A DNA stretch of 64,000 bases from Schizochytrium sp. TIO01 (taxonomy: Eukaryota; Sar; Bigyra; Thraustochytrida; Thraustochytriidae), in contig SMSO01000014.1 in assembly GCA_004764695.1 (NCBI GenBank), positions 1,067,148-1,131,147 on the forward strand, in the 5' to 3' direction. The notes beneath the pieces are model-generated. The model had not been told where the DNA came from and did not search any database. It was given only the letters and a program-made list of their open reading frames with translations. The position numbers and the translations under genes were made by a program. Below, one piece after another: positions 12,480-22,196 of this stretch; within the stretch, counting starts at the first letter, position 1, and each line of letters starts with the position of its first letter.

Positions 12480-13720
12480 ACCACAAATGGCTGACAAACT
12501 TTTGTTTGGGTTCCTCACCTTTCAAGAGCTTGACGAGGTCCTCCTTCGCAATCTGTGCAAGGTTTTGAAGAGTCAGATGGTTAGCGTGCGTTTCTGAATG
12601 ACTAAAGTCAATGAAAATTGACTTCTGAGGATCTTCTTTCGACTGCAGGATGTTCCGAAAAAGTCTCAGGTTACCACTCGGAACACCACGCGCATTAGAG
12701 CCCACTGACGCTCGTCTTGAACTCATCATTTACAGCATCAAGAGAAGCATACGTGAATGAATCTCCTGCATAAGGAGTAGCAATCCCATACCAGGCTCCA
12801 TTAGTATTAGTAATCGAACCATGGCCTAGGTATTTGGGAATACAAACTCCTTGTAAGCCAGATAGGACAGGTTGGTACTGACTTCGGCTTCGAAATTGGT
12901 CCGGTCAAAACAGTCATCAGCGTCTCCGTGCTCACTGAAATCCTTCAAATCCACCACCGCCCGTTGACCGAGGACCTCACACTCAACTGCGCTGCCTGTG
13001 TAGCTGCCAGAAAGGTTCTTGCAATCATAGAGATCATCCCAGGTAATTGCAATGTAACATTCTTTGTAAATGAAGTTGTTCATATCCTCTCGGCCCGCAC
13101 GAGCCCCTTTAGATGATGTATGGACAGGAGGTTTTAGATCGCGGGCTCCAACTTATTTACAGGGATGAGGAAGAACGAGATGGACTTCTCTTCCTTATCC
13201 TGTACAATAACTTGTGTCATCACTGTAACGTCCAAAAACTGTGGCACCTCTTTCTCCATGGCAATCATAGTACCCAGAGCAAGGAACTGCGGGAAACTTA
13301 AGCTAGAGTTGCGTGAGAGCATCGGAGTTGTGACAAGAATGATCTTCTAATTGCGGAAGAATGCTGCAGTGCGGTTATAGTGGGAATAAACAGCAACAAA
13401 CTTGCCAGAACTGACCATGTAGTTGTACAACTGTCTATTTGGAGACGCAGTCCTAACTTTCTCAGAATTGCTCGGCTTGAAGTCGGTGTGAAAATCACAC
13501 CAACGCGCGGCAAAGTTTGCTCCGTTTGCTTTTAGACGCTTTAGTTCACTACAAGCAAGGGTGAACTAAAAGCAAGGGGTCAATTTCAACTGCGACCCTG
13601 TCTTCGATAGCTCCAACAGTAGAATCTGGTGGTGCATCATTCATCAATACTAATATGTCAAACGTGTAGCAAACTCCGCCATCTTCGTAGGATTAAAAGT
13701 TGGTCACTGCATGGGATACT
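12480..13720 (-). pseudogene. Decayed protein-coding gene, family not recognised
   Basis: Minus-strand translation gives a chain of protein-like pieces in changing frames. From 5' to 3' they are: a piece containing DAPPDSTVGAIEDRVAVEID; one containing NGANFAARWCDFHTDFKPSN and KVRTASPNRQLYNY, cut by one in-frame TAG near 13346 and then continuing to 13134; one containing ITWDDLYDCKNLSGSYTG and SEHGDADDCFDRTNF; one containing GAWYGIATPYAGDSFTYAS; and one containing SIFIDFSHSETHANHL. The gaps between pieces need frameshifts and include several stops, so the gene is not intact. A DFSH motif near the C-terminus and an RT motif upstream vaguely recall histidine acid phosphatases, but this is weak and I do not claim it. 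Splicing cannot explain the in-frame TAG. Confidence 0.55.
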
Positions 13721-13782
13721 TGTGAAAAACTAAGGCCGGCAGACCTCCCAGGTTTGATATGAAGACAACGCGTTGACTTTGA

Positions 13783-13796
13783 GGGGGGGGGGGGGG
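13783..13796 (+). repeat. Poly-G tract (14 G)
   Basis: A homopolymer run of 14 G followed by C and more G. It could form a G-quadruplex-like structure and is a likely place for length errors. Confidence 0.85.
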
Positions 13797-15219
13797 CGGG
13801 GGCAAGCCATGTTTGACGTTCCTTCTCGATTGACGAGGGAAAGCATTGCGTTCTCTTTTTCTTCTTCTTCTTTTGCTTCTGCTTGCTTACTTGCTCCCTT
13901 CTTCTTACTGCTTGCCTTGGGCATTTGGAAAAGAGAAAGGGTCTGAGAACGCACTCTACCTTTGTTTCTTCCGGTGCTGCAACGTCTACAAGGAAACACA
14001 AAGACGAGTGACTCGTTGTTATATGCCCTTTTCTAGCACAGAGGAGATTTTAATTCTCCCTAACTTACAGTTTCCTACGACTTTTTGTCTCCTCTCACTG
14101 CAGCATCAGCAGCAACGGCCAGAGAACGATTGGTGGAAGGTCAAATCTTGTGAACACAGACCTCGAGAATTATTTTTCGAAGCCAGCTCGTCAGGTTTTC
14201 CTTGCAAATTCCGAGAAACACTCAAGGCTCTCTCGAAAACCCCAAGAATAGATCTTGATGAAGGCCTGCAAACGAGATTCGAAGGCCTCCAGAGGGCGCA
14301 GAGCTATCCTTACTTGTGCTGCACGTGCTGACAAATCCGTTTGCCTGCACATGCAACCCCAAAACACCCACTTTTTCCTTTGTGACGACGAAGGGACGAG
14401 CCAGACCAACCAAACTCAGAACAAAACGAGACTTAGGTGATCGACAGAAAACAAAACGTCTATTGTACGCGTGCGTCAAACAAAGAGGTGGAACACTTGT
14501 TTTCCTTGAGCAAGCATAACTGAAGGTACGTACTTTCCCGCTCTCAGTTTTTACCAGAACCCGAATTTATCTTAAATATTTTACTCCCTCTCTTTTACTT
14601 TCAAATGAACGGCCCAAAAGTAGAAGTTTTTATGAGGTGACCTCGAGCATGCCTATCAAAACGCTTCTTTCTTTCACAGCCAGAAGTTTCGTTGGTACTT
14701 CGCTCTCAAAACGAACATTTCTTTTCCCCGAGCACCAGGCCGAATCTCGATTTCCTCAGCTGATAAGACGTTTTGAGATTTCCAGGAACGTATGAAAGAA
14801 ATGCATGAAACGCTCCCGAAAACAGTTAATTTAACAGAAAGCATTTTTAGAGTATCCTGTCACCCCTGAACACTTTTAAAGGACACTCAGTTTGCGGCAA
14901 AAGCAAAATACAAGAGGATAAAAGAGACCAGAGACCAAAGTAGATGGTGTTTGATCGGCAGATAGTACCTAACTTGGTATTAACAAGTGCTACTACTACC
15001 ATCCAGAGTAGCTCACGACTCTTGATAGAAATCTTGCGAGGGATGGTGGAAGCGATGCATAGGGCACATTTAGGGTGATGCTGATGACGACGATGCGTGA
15101 CGTCTTGATACAAAAAGTGAAAAGTACATGGATGTGCCTGGAGTTCAAGGCCCAGCCAGAATCGTGCTTAGGCATGGAGATTGCAGACCGTCTAGCTGCT
15201 AATTCTAAGATTGGTTGCA

Positions 15220-15232
15220 GGGGGGGGGGGGG
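15220..15232 (+). repeat. Poly-G tract (13 G)
   Basis: A homopolymer run of 13 G, the second such tract within 1.5 kb. Confidence 0.85.
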
Positions 15233-15569
15233 TTTAAACTCAGAAACTAGTCAGAGTATCGTTCCACTCTCGTAGCCCAAGGTAGCTCCTTCAATATTTC
15301 AGCTTGGGAAAACAATCACTCGTTGAACTAGCAGTTTGTATTGAATAATGTGACACTAATAGTACTCACTACCACGATCTTATAGTAACCTGGCACTAAG
15401 TAAGAATCTTTGCAGCAAAAAAAGTTCAGATTAGAAATTTAGTTGTCATCAGCTTCTCTCTGTACTTCACGAACATAGTAGGTGGGTACGCAAATGATTG
15501 AATTTAAAAGAGACAAATTATTGCAAAATATATCACTTCAACCTATTTAAAGCTTTCGGACTGAACTTG

Positions 15570-16886
15570 TTAACGAGATCGGGAGCGAGATCTACGTGAA
15601 CTACGACTACTGCTTTTGTGTCCGCGGATTCGTCTTTCAATTTCTGCGTCCGAGTCAGACTCGGAATCAGAATAGCGGCGACGAGATGAGGAATGGTGTT
15701 TATGCGATTTGTGGCTCTTCTTCTTCTTTTCCTTCTTATGTTTCTTCTTCTTGTTGTTGTTGCTGCTTGAGTCGCGATCACTATCATATTTACCTTGACG
15801 ATCAACGAAATCGTAGTCATATTCATCATCGCGGCCACGCTTTCGATGGTACCGTTCTTGCTCGCGATCGCGACTCAAGCTTCTGTCACGACCACTGCCA
15901 TATTTGTCTCGGCGGTAGTGAGAAGATGGGAGTCGAGAGCGATCGTCATCGCGATTGTTACGTTCATAATTAGACTCAGAGCGCGAGGCTCGGTCTCGTG
16001 AGCGATCTCTTGTTTTATGATAACTACTGCTTTGGCTGTGGTCTCTTGAAAACCTTCTTGAGCGATCATTGTGATGAGAGTACGCAACAGTCTCACTGCG
16101 TCCACCGAACGGCAAAGAAGATCCGCCACGTCCAGCGCTACCATGACTTCTAGAAATGGGATATGTTTGCCGTGGAGGCACACGATCGTACACATCGGCA
16201 GGGCGGGAAGATAGTTTTTCATTAAGCTCTTTCAGTTTGGCACGAACAAGTTTCCATCCATTGTATTGCTTACCGGTGAAATGGCTCAGAAGACGCTCAT
16301 CACTGTCGCTTCGCAGGATCAGGTTACCACTGATGGGGCATACCAGGTGTCGTCGCTGTGCATCAGGCACAACATATAACTTGTCTCTCTGGGCACGCAA
16401 GTTCTCCACACGCTTATATAAATCAAATGCCATCAAAACCTCGCCTTTCTCAGCCAGTGCTTGTAAGTTCTTCAAAAGCTCCTCCATCTCGTCCTCCAGC
16501 TGCACAACTTTGCGGGCGTTTGCCTGAATGTCATCGGGAGCTTCGTTTTTAATCCTCGCCAAGTTATCTGATATCCTGTTGTCTACCTTACGAACCATAT
16601 CCATGAGGAACTTGCGGGTATCCTCTTCGTATCCGTATCTTCGTTTTTCGTGCTCGCTGAGCTTTTCCCATTCCTCTTTGCAAGTGTCGTCTACGATTTT
16701 CGGGTTAGGTCCAAAGTAGTCAGATTTAGTACCCTTGAAAAGCTCGTAGGGTGAACACCCTACAAGGTACATCTTGTCCACCTCCGGGTCGGAAAAATGC
16801 CTTCGTCGACGGTTTGTGCGCTGCTCTGGTGCCAAGTTGCGCTCGGCGCCCATGAGCTCATCCAAGAGCGCTCGGTTTGTTTCCAT
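15570..16886 (-). CDS. LUC7L3-like U1 snRNP-associated splicing factor
   Basis: A 438-residue nuclear protein of the LUC7 family, which stabilises the U1 snRNP at 5' splice sites. The N-terminus (ALLDELMGAERNLAPE, 6-21) matches the LUC7L3/CROP branch closely. It is followed by LVGCSPYELF with KSDYFGPNPKI, a helical/coiled region (about 95-175), the second finger-like region around LVCPISGNLILRSDSDERLL, and an arginine/serine/lysine-rich tail from about 270 to the end typical of SR-like splicing factors. The zinc ligands are mostly missing: by alignment from memory with human LUC7L3, Cys44, Cys183 and His202 are kept, while the others are Asp37, Asn61, Val65, Ser186 and Tyr208. The function is clear from the family, but zinc binding is doubtful here. 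Confidence 0.85.
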   Translation of the reverse strand: METNRALLDELMGAERNLAPEQRTNRRRRHFSDPEVDKMYLVGCSPYELFKGTKSDYFGPNPKIVDDTCKEEWEKLSEHEKRRYGYEEDTRKFLMDMVRKVDNRISDNLARIKNEAPDDIQANARKVVQLEDEMEELLKNLQALAEKGEVLMAFDLYKRVENLRAQRDKLYVVPDAQRRHLVCPISGNLILRSDSDERLLSHFTGKQYNGWKLVRAKLKELNEKLSSRPADVYDRVPPRQTYPISRSHGSAGRGGSSLPFGGRSETVAYSHHNDRSRRFSRDHSQSSSYHKTRDRSRDRASRSESNYERNNRDDDRSRLPSSHYRRDKYGSGRDRSLSRDREQERYHRKRGRDDEYDYDFVDRQGKYDSDRDSSSNNNKKKKHKKEKKKKSHKSHKHHSSSRRRYSDSESDSDAEIERRIRGHKSSSRSSRRSRSRSR

Positions 16887-17377
16887 CGCGCCGGCCCGTT
16901 TGTAAGCTGACCCCCCAATTACTGGAAAATGGGGTTGGGGACAAAGAGGAAGACAATCTCGGAGATCTCAGTCTACCTCCAAGGCACCAAACAGAGGCGC
17001 CGTGTCGATTGCGTTTTGCCTTCCTTGCACAATTGCAACTTCTCTCATCTTATTTAATTTTTTTAATTTTTTAATTCCTCTTGTCGTTGCTGCACATTGT
17101 CATTGTATAGAAAATATGGCGAATGGCTACCATTTAGGTACCATGCTAGTGAACAGTAAGATCAATTCTGGCGCGAGAATGATAAGAAGATAATACTCGT
17201 GAATTGCAAGTAAATAGTGCTGTCCAGGAAATGTAGATACTTCTTCTTGTTATAGATTTACAAACAATACTTTTTTCTTTTTTTTAAAAAAGGGTTAGAC
17301 TTTGAACATCTTTTTGCTTCTCAAATGCTGATAGGAATTGGAATAGTTGATCAATAGGAATATCGGTCGGAAAAGAC
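16887..17377. other. Spacer between two minus-strand genes
   Basis: This holds the 3' flank of the JmjC-glycosyltransferase gene and the promoter of the LUC7-like gene. A T/A-rich tract occurs at about 17040-17080. No coding sequence is seen. Confidence 0.6.
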
Positions 17378-19330
17378 TCAAGACTGCCAGGAGCAGGCCC
17401 AGTGGTGCACTGCAAGGCAACCTTTAGCAGCATAATCCTTTGTGGATAGCGTCTCCTCAGGATTAGCAGTGTTTGACAAAGGGTACATGGTGACAGGCGG
17501 CAAAACAAGAACTGAGTTATCTCCCGAGACACGAGGCAGCACTGTTTTCGTAAAGTACCCGGGACCAGTCTTGGCAATAGTAGAGGTTGTCTCGGTAGCT
17601 TTTGTGAGATTTTCAGAGTCCTCCGCAGATAAGTAACTAGTTAGCATCCCACCAGTAAGATCTCTGAAGCTAGGGATGTCCTTTGTAAGGCCACTATTCA
17701 ATGCCTCCAGAATCGGGTGATGGGGAATGCTAGCAATGAAGGCATTGTTCACCTCCAGAGCACCAACATTTGAGAGACCACAAATAAAGCTAGCATTGAA
17801 GCGAGCCATCTCATTCATAAATTCAGAGATGGAACGAACACATTCAAAGTCAATATCAACGTAAACACCACCATATTGACGGAGGATCTCGTACCGTGCA
17901 ATGTCAGATTTCTCACCAAGATTTGAGGCATTTTCAAAAGCCTTGCGATTGACCATATCAAGCTGCTTACAGTCAGCATCGCGCCAGAAACGAAACGTCC
18001 ATCCCTCAGCATCCAGAAATCGTTTCCAAGTCTTCATCCATTCGCCGCGATTAGGAATATTCTTAGAGCCAAGCCAGATGTGGTGAACAATACGTGGAAT
18101 TTGCTCTCCTTTTGCTTCTTCGATATCCCTCCTCGGTCGAAACCAAAGGGAATTATAGCGTTCCGCAATATCATATGTCCAGGTTTTCTCCTCTTCTGCA
18201 GAAGCCCACAGCTCAGGGCGGTCGTGAATACTCTTGCATCCATCTTGTCCTTCTTGGAATGTCGCTGGAAGTGGTACGCGGCGCTCAAACCCACAGTTTG
18301 GGTACCGGCTGAGCATAGAGTCAAACCATGCATTCTTGTAGGGACTATACTTTTGCAGACGCATAGCGTCGGCAACTTGCTCAAGATTAGCTTCGCTGGC
18401 AAAATTTTGAGTGACTGCTACAGTCATATCAAGGTTGATGACAATATGCCACCAGCCCCGTGGAACAAACACAGTGTCACCGGGACCTTGCGTGAACTCG
18501 ATAACCCCCAAAGCCTCATGATCGAGCTGCGGCAAGACCTCTGCAAACCAGCGTTCTACGTTTACATCTTGACGAAATTGTTTCACAACTTCAGCATCTA
18601 CATCAGGTGGGATTAAAACCCAACGCTTGTGGCCTTCAAGAAGGGTGTTCCATGCAGAGGTGCCAACAGGATCATAGTGGATCCGTGTGCCAGAACGTGC
18701 AGGGCCAATAAGCATCCAACGAAAACGGGGTCGCCCTCCCATTTCTGGGCGTTCTCCCTCAGGGAGTTCATACAGGTCGCGACCTTCAAAGATCATCGGG
18801 ACACTGTAGCTTTGAAGGATCGCATCATGCGCAAGCTTTGACTTCTCATCAATTGCATTCTCCCGGTCACTGAGATCCTCGAAAAGATACAGTGGGCACT
18901 CATCGTACTCGCCACGACCTTGTGCATAGGATACATACTCCCGCAATGTAAACTTTTGTCCCGTGTACAACGCAAACGAAGCATCACCAAAGAGGTCAAC
19001 AAGCCTTTCACTAGTCCATGTTTTTGCAGCCCACTCATTTGCACATCCAAGAACGGCCATTGGTTTTCCGGGGCCCTCAAACTCGGTTTGGAACTCCTCT
19101 GCTGTCAGAGTTGAGACGTCACGAATTTCGAGGTCTCCACAATGAATCCTTGCGCGAGCATCGTCGGTGTTCGCCTCTTCAATAAAACGATCTAGTTGCT
19201 CCTGCCTTGATGCAGCTGTGCTCAATGCTCCATCAGCACCAGATGTCTCCTCCTCGTCAATTTCTTCGTCGTCATCACTATCAGCCAAGGCGGCCGCCAT
19301 GGCAAAGAGGTCCAAAGCACCTTCAGCCAT
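17378..19330 (-). CDS. JMJD6-like JmjC hydroxylase fused to DXD glycosyltransferase
   Basis: A 650-residue single-exon protein with two enzymes in one chain. Residues about 60-320 form a JmjC/cupin domain very like JMJD6: GTRIHYDPVGTSAWNTLLEG carries the iron ligands His218 and Asp220, Lys235 follows in GHKRW (candidate 2-oxoglutarate contact), and the third ligand His295 lies in FVPRGWWHIVINLD. Residues about 410-620 form an OCH1/capsular-type sugar transferase: IPRIVHHIWLG (411-421), KSDIARYEILRQYGGVYVDI and the DXD metal-sugar site Asp492-Asp494. Both active sites look complete. There is no signal peptide; the N-terminus is acidic (DSDDDEEIDEEE), so it probably acts in cytosol or nucleus. 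Family knowledge: JMJD6 hydroxylates lysine side chains. Inference: the protein may hydroxylate a residue and glycosylate the new hydroxyl. It shares a 385-bp divergent promoter with the TTL-like gene. Confidence 0.85.
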   Translation of the reverse strand: MAEGALDLFAMAAALADSDDDEEIDEEETSGADGALSTAASRQEQLDRFIEEANTDDARARIHCGDLEIRDVSTLTAEEFQTEFEGPGKPMAVLGCANEWAAKTWTSERLVDLFGDASFALYTGQKFTLREYVSYAQGRGEYDECPLYLFEDLSDRENAIDEKSKLAHDAILQSYSVPMIFEGRDLYELPEGERPEMGGRPRFRWMLIGPARSGTRIHYDPVGTSAWNTLLEGHKRWVLIPPDVDAEVVKQFRQDVNVERWFAEVLPQLDHEALGVIEFTQGPGDTVFVPRGWWHIVINLDMTVAVTQNFASEANLEQVADAMRLQKYSPYKNAWFDSMLSRYPNCGFERRVPLPATFQEGQDGCKSIHDRPELWASAEEEKTWTYDIAERYNSLWFRPRRDIEEAKGEQIPRIVHHIWLGSKNIPNRGEWMKTWKRFLDAEGWTFRFWRDADCKQLDMVNRKAFENASNLGEKSDIARYEILRQYGGVYVDIDFECVRSISEFMNEMARFNASFICGLSNVGALEVNNAFIASIPHHPILEALNSGLTKDIPSFRDLTGGMLTSYLSAEDSENLTKATETTSTIAKTGPGYFTKTVLPRVSGDNSVLVLPPVTMYPLSNTANPEETLSTKDYAAKGCLAVHHWACSWQS

Positions 19331-19715
19331 CTTTACGGGCTGTGGCCTTCTTCCACCAAAACCTAGAGCTCCTTGCTCGCAATTACCAAATGCGCCTTGT
19401 CGGATTTGCAGGAATCCTCAGAAGCCAGAATGGTCGCATGCGAAGCTCCTCGTGAATCGCAATTGCATTTAATCCATTGAAATGCTTGCCATCGATTCCT
19501 TCGGACGCCTCACACAAATGCTATAAGTAATTTATAGCGCTTTTTAAAGTGGGTTATAGACTTGTTACGAGTGAACAATATCTAAATCTCCTCAATAGAC
19601 AATTCCTATAATTCATTATCATGAAAGAGATGTGAAAATAACCAGAAAGACCGCCACAACTCTAATCAAATGGATAATGTGGGAGACAGCAAACCACAAT
19701 CAATGAGACAAAGTC
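19331..19715. promoter_or_regulatory. Shared divergent promoter region
   Basis: These 385 bases separate the start codons of the JmjC-glycosyltransferase (-) and the PAN-TTL protein (+), so both promoters must lie here unless leaders are spliced. The middle is AT-rich. I cannot identify a specific element. Confidence 0.5.
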
Positions 19716-22196
19716 ATGGCTCCTGCGCGAATGTCCAGCGCCTTGGCGGGCGGGAGAACTCAGGGAAGTACCCTTTCACGTAGACTTCCGTCACCACGAA
19801 CTCGAAGCCTCTCAGGAGGCTTGGCTTCTTCAGGAGTGCTAAGCGGGACCACTTCTGCGCATCTTGAAGATTGTCAAGGATCTGCTCAGGAACCATCTTC
19901 ATTATCGCCAACAAGAACTTCATCAAATTCGGTAGGCTCTGCATCATTGCGAGATGAAGGATCATCATCTCCGTTTGCAACGAGACCATCACTAATAAAC
20001 TCGCCTTCATCGGCAAGGTGCCTCCTTCCAGAACGAGATCCGTTTGGGATTCAAGAAAACAACAGTCAAAGACCAACAAGGCGATGGAGTGCAATTCTTG
20101 GATCGCATGATTTGATTGCACCTGCTCGAAACAATGATCATACGCAGGGCGACCGATCTAGGGACATTCCACGCCGACCGAAACGTACCCGGTCGAATGA
20201 TTTGAGTACACAGTATAGCGAATTTACAGCCCAATCGCTGGCTCAGGCTGCAGCGCAAGCTTCATCGTGGGGTGTCACAGATAGCAGGAAAAACATCATG
20301 GGTACTGTAGTCTTTCATGTAATAGCGCTTCGAGCTCTTGTTTTGGGGTTGGTTGCAGGAGTTATTCTGCTTGGTGTACAATCTGGTCTGAATGCTATCG
20401 GCGTCTCTGAATGGCTTGGCCTTGTAGAACAGGGAAGCTGTGCAGTTGCAATGCCGTCAAATGCTCAAGCATTGCAGTCATTAGAAGATGGGCGACTTTC
20501 TTGCCGGGATGCAAAACTACACGACCAAGTGCATCTTATTGGATCCGACCTACATGTGACTTGGGCCACTTCTCTCACGGAGTGCTGTGCGAAATGCACC
20601 CAGCGTCGTGCTTGCATAGCACTAAGCTACAATATTGTTCAACGGCGATGCGTGCTCTTTAAAGGTACTGTTTCTGAAGCAATGCAATCAAGCTGGACAC
20701 GATCATTTATTTTACAGCCCGCCTTGGCTCAAGCGGACATGGGCAATGTTCGCGCTGCAAGAGAAACTGAACGATGGGATGTTGAGGTTTCTTTCCAGCG
20801 TGCCCTGGCGCCCCCTTCATTCACAGTGGAAACCCAATACAGAGATCCAGTCTCCCGAAACAAACGTACTCGAACTGACTACCGGGACCACGTCGCAGGG
20901 GCTCTGAGGGACCTTGGACTTGTTCCCATAGCACTCCCGACAGATGTGACAACTCTCGATGTGATTTGGGGACTGCATTGGGATAGCCAGAAAAAATTCA
21001 CATCTGCCGGATTGCACTCCTGGCAGTTACTCAATATGGTTCCAGGTGTCTTGGATCAAACTATTGGAGAAAAGGATTCCCTGCACCGCTTAGTTCAGGA
21101 TTGTCGAAAACGTTATGGCACTGATCTAGTTGATAGTTTCATGCCTCGATCATACATGCTTCCTGAAGATGAAGATGAGATTGTCGACCCCAACGCAATA
21201 TGGATATGGAAACCACTGCGATCTTGGTCTGGGGATGGTATTTCTGTTCTTACAGGTGAGCACGCAAAGGAACGTCTTTTACGCAAACGTTCTTCTTCAC
21301 AAACTAACGTAATTCTACAGACCTATATATTAAACCCACTTACGTTATCAGGGTACAAATTTGACACCCGATGGTGGGTAGTTATTACAAGTGTAAATCC
21401 TTTGCGGGTGTACTCCGTAGAAGATGCGTATGTCCGTCCCGCTGCAGTGCCATACCGTAGTGACATTCCTGGTCTGGCAGATAAATGTGTTCATGTAACA
21501 AATGGTAAGGTCTTTAAGCAATGCAAAGGGTCGAAAAGTTTCCCTATAAAGCGAGTGAATGATCCCCTTTTTATGAACAAGTTACGCGATGCATATAACA
21601 GGGATCTCGATCCAAACTTAGCTTCGCGAATCGAGAAGACCTTAATTTCTCGAACACAAATTGCCATGTTGAAGACCCTCTTGCTCAGTCTGCCAATTTT
21701 GAAACAGACTCATAACTGGACTGCTGCACAACACTTCCAGCTTCTTGCGTTCGATATAATCTACGATTCAGACACTGGTGCGCCGTGGGTTGAAGAGGTT
21801 AACAGCAATGGTTTTCTAGGAACTGGCATGATTGAAGTTTCATCTGCTGTCGGATCTGATATCCTTAGAGACATGTTCACGCTTGTGGGCGTTGCAGGTT
21901 ATGATAGATCGGCCTACCAAACATCTCTTGAACGATATTTCATGCGCGATTCAGGAAGCGAGCCTCCTTCTTTGGATATTTTATCGCCTTTACAAGCCTC
22001 GATTGATGAATTGTATGCTTCGCAGCGCTCCTGGAAAATGCTGTACCCGTTGCCACTTCGCGAATCAAGTGACACTGACATCCAATCGCTAATTAGGATG
22101 GCGGACCACGATGCTTCCCATGCACAGCTACTACGAGATGTTCTTGCGAGTCTTCCAGGGAGCCCTGCTGTCTTAGGGTACGTAAAGTCAGCTTAA
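19716..22196 (+). CDS. Membrane-anchored TTL-like ATP-grasp protein with PAN/apple-like domain
   Basis: An 826-residue single-exon protein. Residues 1-190 are Ser/Arg-rich and low-complexity. One strong hydrophobic segment (about 196-221) follows, then a cysteine-rich module (about 242-332) with the pattern ECCAKCTQRRACIALSYN that resembles a PAN/apple domain. The rest (about 355-790) is a tubulin-tyrosine-ligase-like ATP-grasp fold: IWIWKPLRSWSGDGIS with Lys499 and the glycine loop, LQTYILNPLTLSGYKFDTRW, VHVTNGKVFK, and the metal-binding end FDIIYDSDTGAPWVEEVNSN (Asp680, Glu693/694, Asn696). TTL enzymes ligate amino acids such as Tyr or Glu to proteins. A single anchor placed before a disulfide-type module implies a type II topology with the catalytic domain in the lumen or outside, where tubulin is absent, so the substrate is unknown. 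Confidence 0.8.
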   Translation: MAPARMSSALAGGRTQGSTLSRRLPSPRTRSLSGGLASSGVLSGTTSAHLEDCQGSAQEPSSLSPTRTSSNSVGSASLRDEGSSSPFATRPSLINSPSSARCLLPERDPFGIQENNSQRPTRRWSAILGSHDLIAPARNNDHTQGDRSRDIPRRPKRTRSNDLSTQYSEFTAQSLAQAAAQASSWGVTDSRKNIMGTVVFHVIALRALVLGLVAGVILLGVQSGLNAIGVSEWLGLVEQGSCAVAMPSNAQALQSLEDGRLSCRDAKLHDQVHLIGSDLHVTWATSLTECCAKCTQRRACIALSYNIVQRRCVLFKGTVSEAMQSSWTRSFILQPALAQADMGNVRAARETERWDVEVSFQRALAPPSFTVETQYRDPVSRNKRTRTDYRDHVAGALRDLGLVPIALPTDVTTLDVIWGLHWDSQKKFTSAGLHSWQLLNMVPGVLDQTIGEKDSLHRLVQDCRKRYGTDLVDSFMPRSYMLPEDEDEIVDPNAIWIWKPLRSWSGDGISVLTGEHAKERLLRKRSSSQTNVILQTYILNPLTLSGYKFDTRWWVVITSVNPLRVYSVEDAYVRPAAVPYRSDIPGLADKCVHVTNGKVFKQCKGSKSFPIKRVNDPLFMNKLRDAYNRDLDPNLASRIEKTLISRTQIAMLKTLLLSLPILKQTHNWTAAQHFQLLAFDIIYDSDTGAPWVEEVNSNGFLGTGMIEVSSAVGSDILRDMFTLVGVAGYDRSAYQTSLERYFMRDSGSEPPSLDILSPLQASIDELYASQRSWKMLYPLPLRESSDTDIQSLIRMADHDASHAQLLRDVLASLPGSPAVLGYVKSA

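Larger units (their letters stand above)
13721..15569. other. Intergenic region with poly-G tracts
   Basis: No gene is recognised. A G14 run lies at 13783-13796 and a G13 run at 15220-15232. The frame at 13846-14331 (+) has no domain and a leucine-rich start produced by CTT/TTC repeats. The sequence between about 15290 and 15569 is the presumed 3' flank of the LUC7-like gene. Confidence 0.6.
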
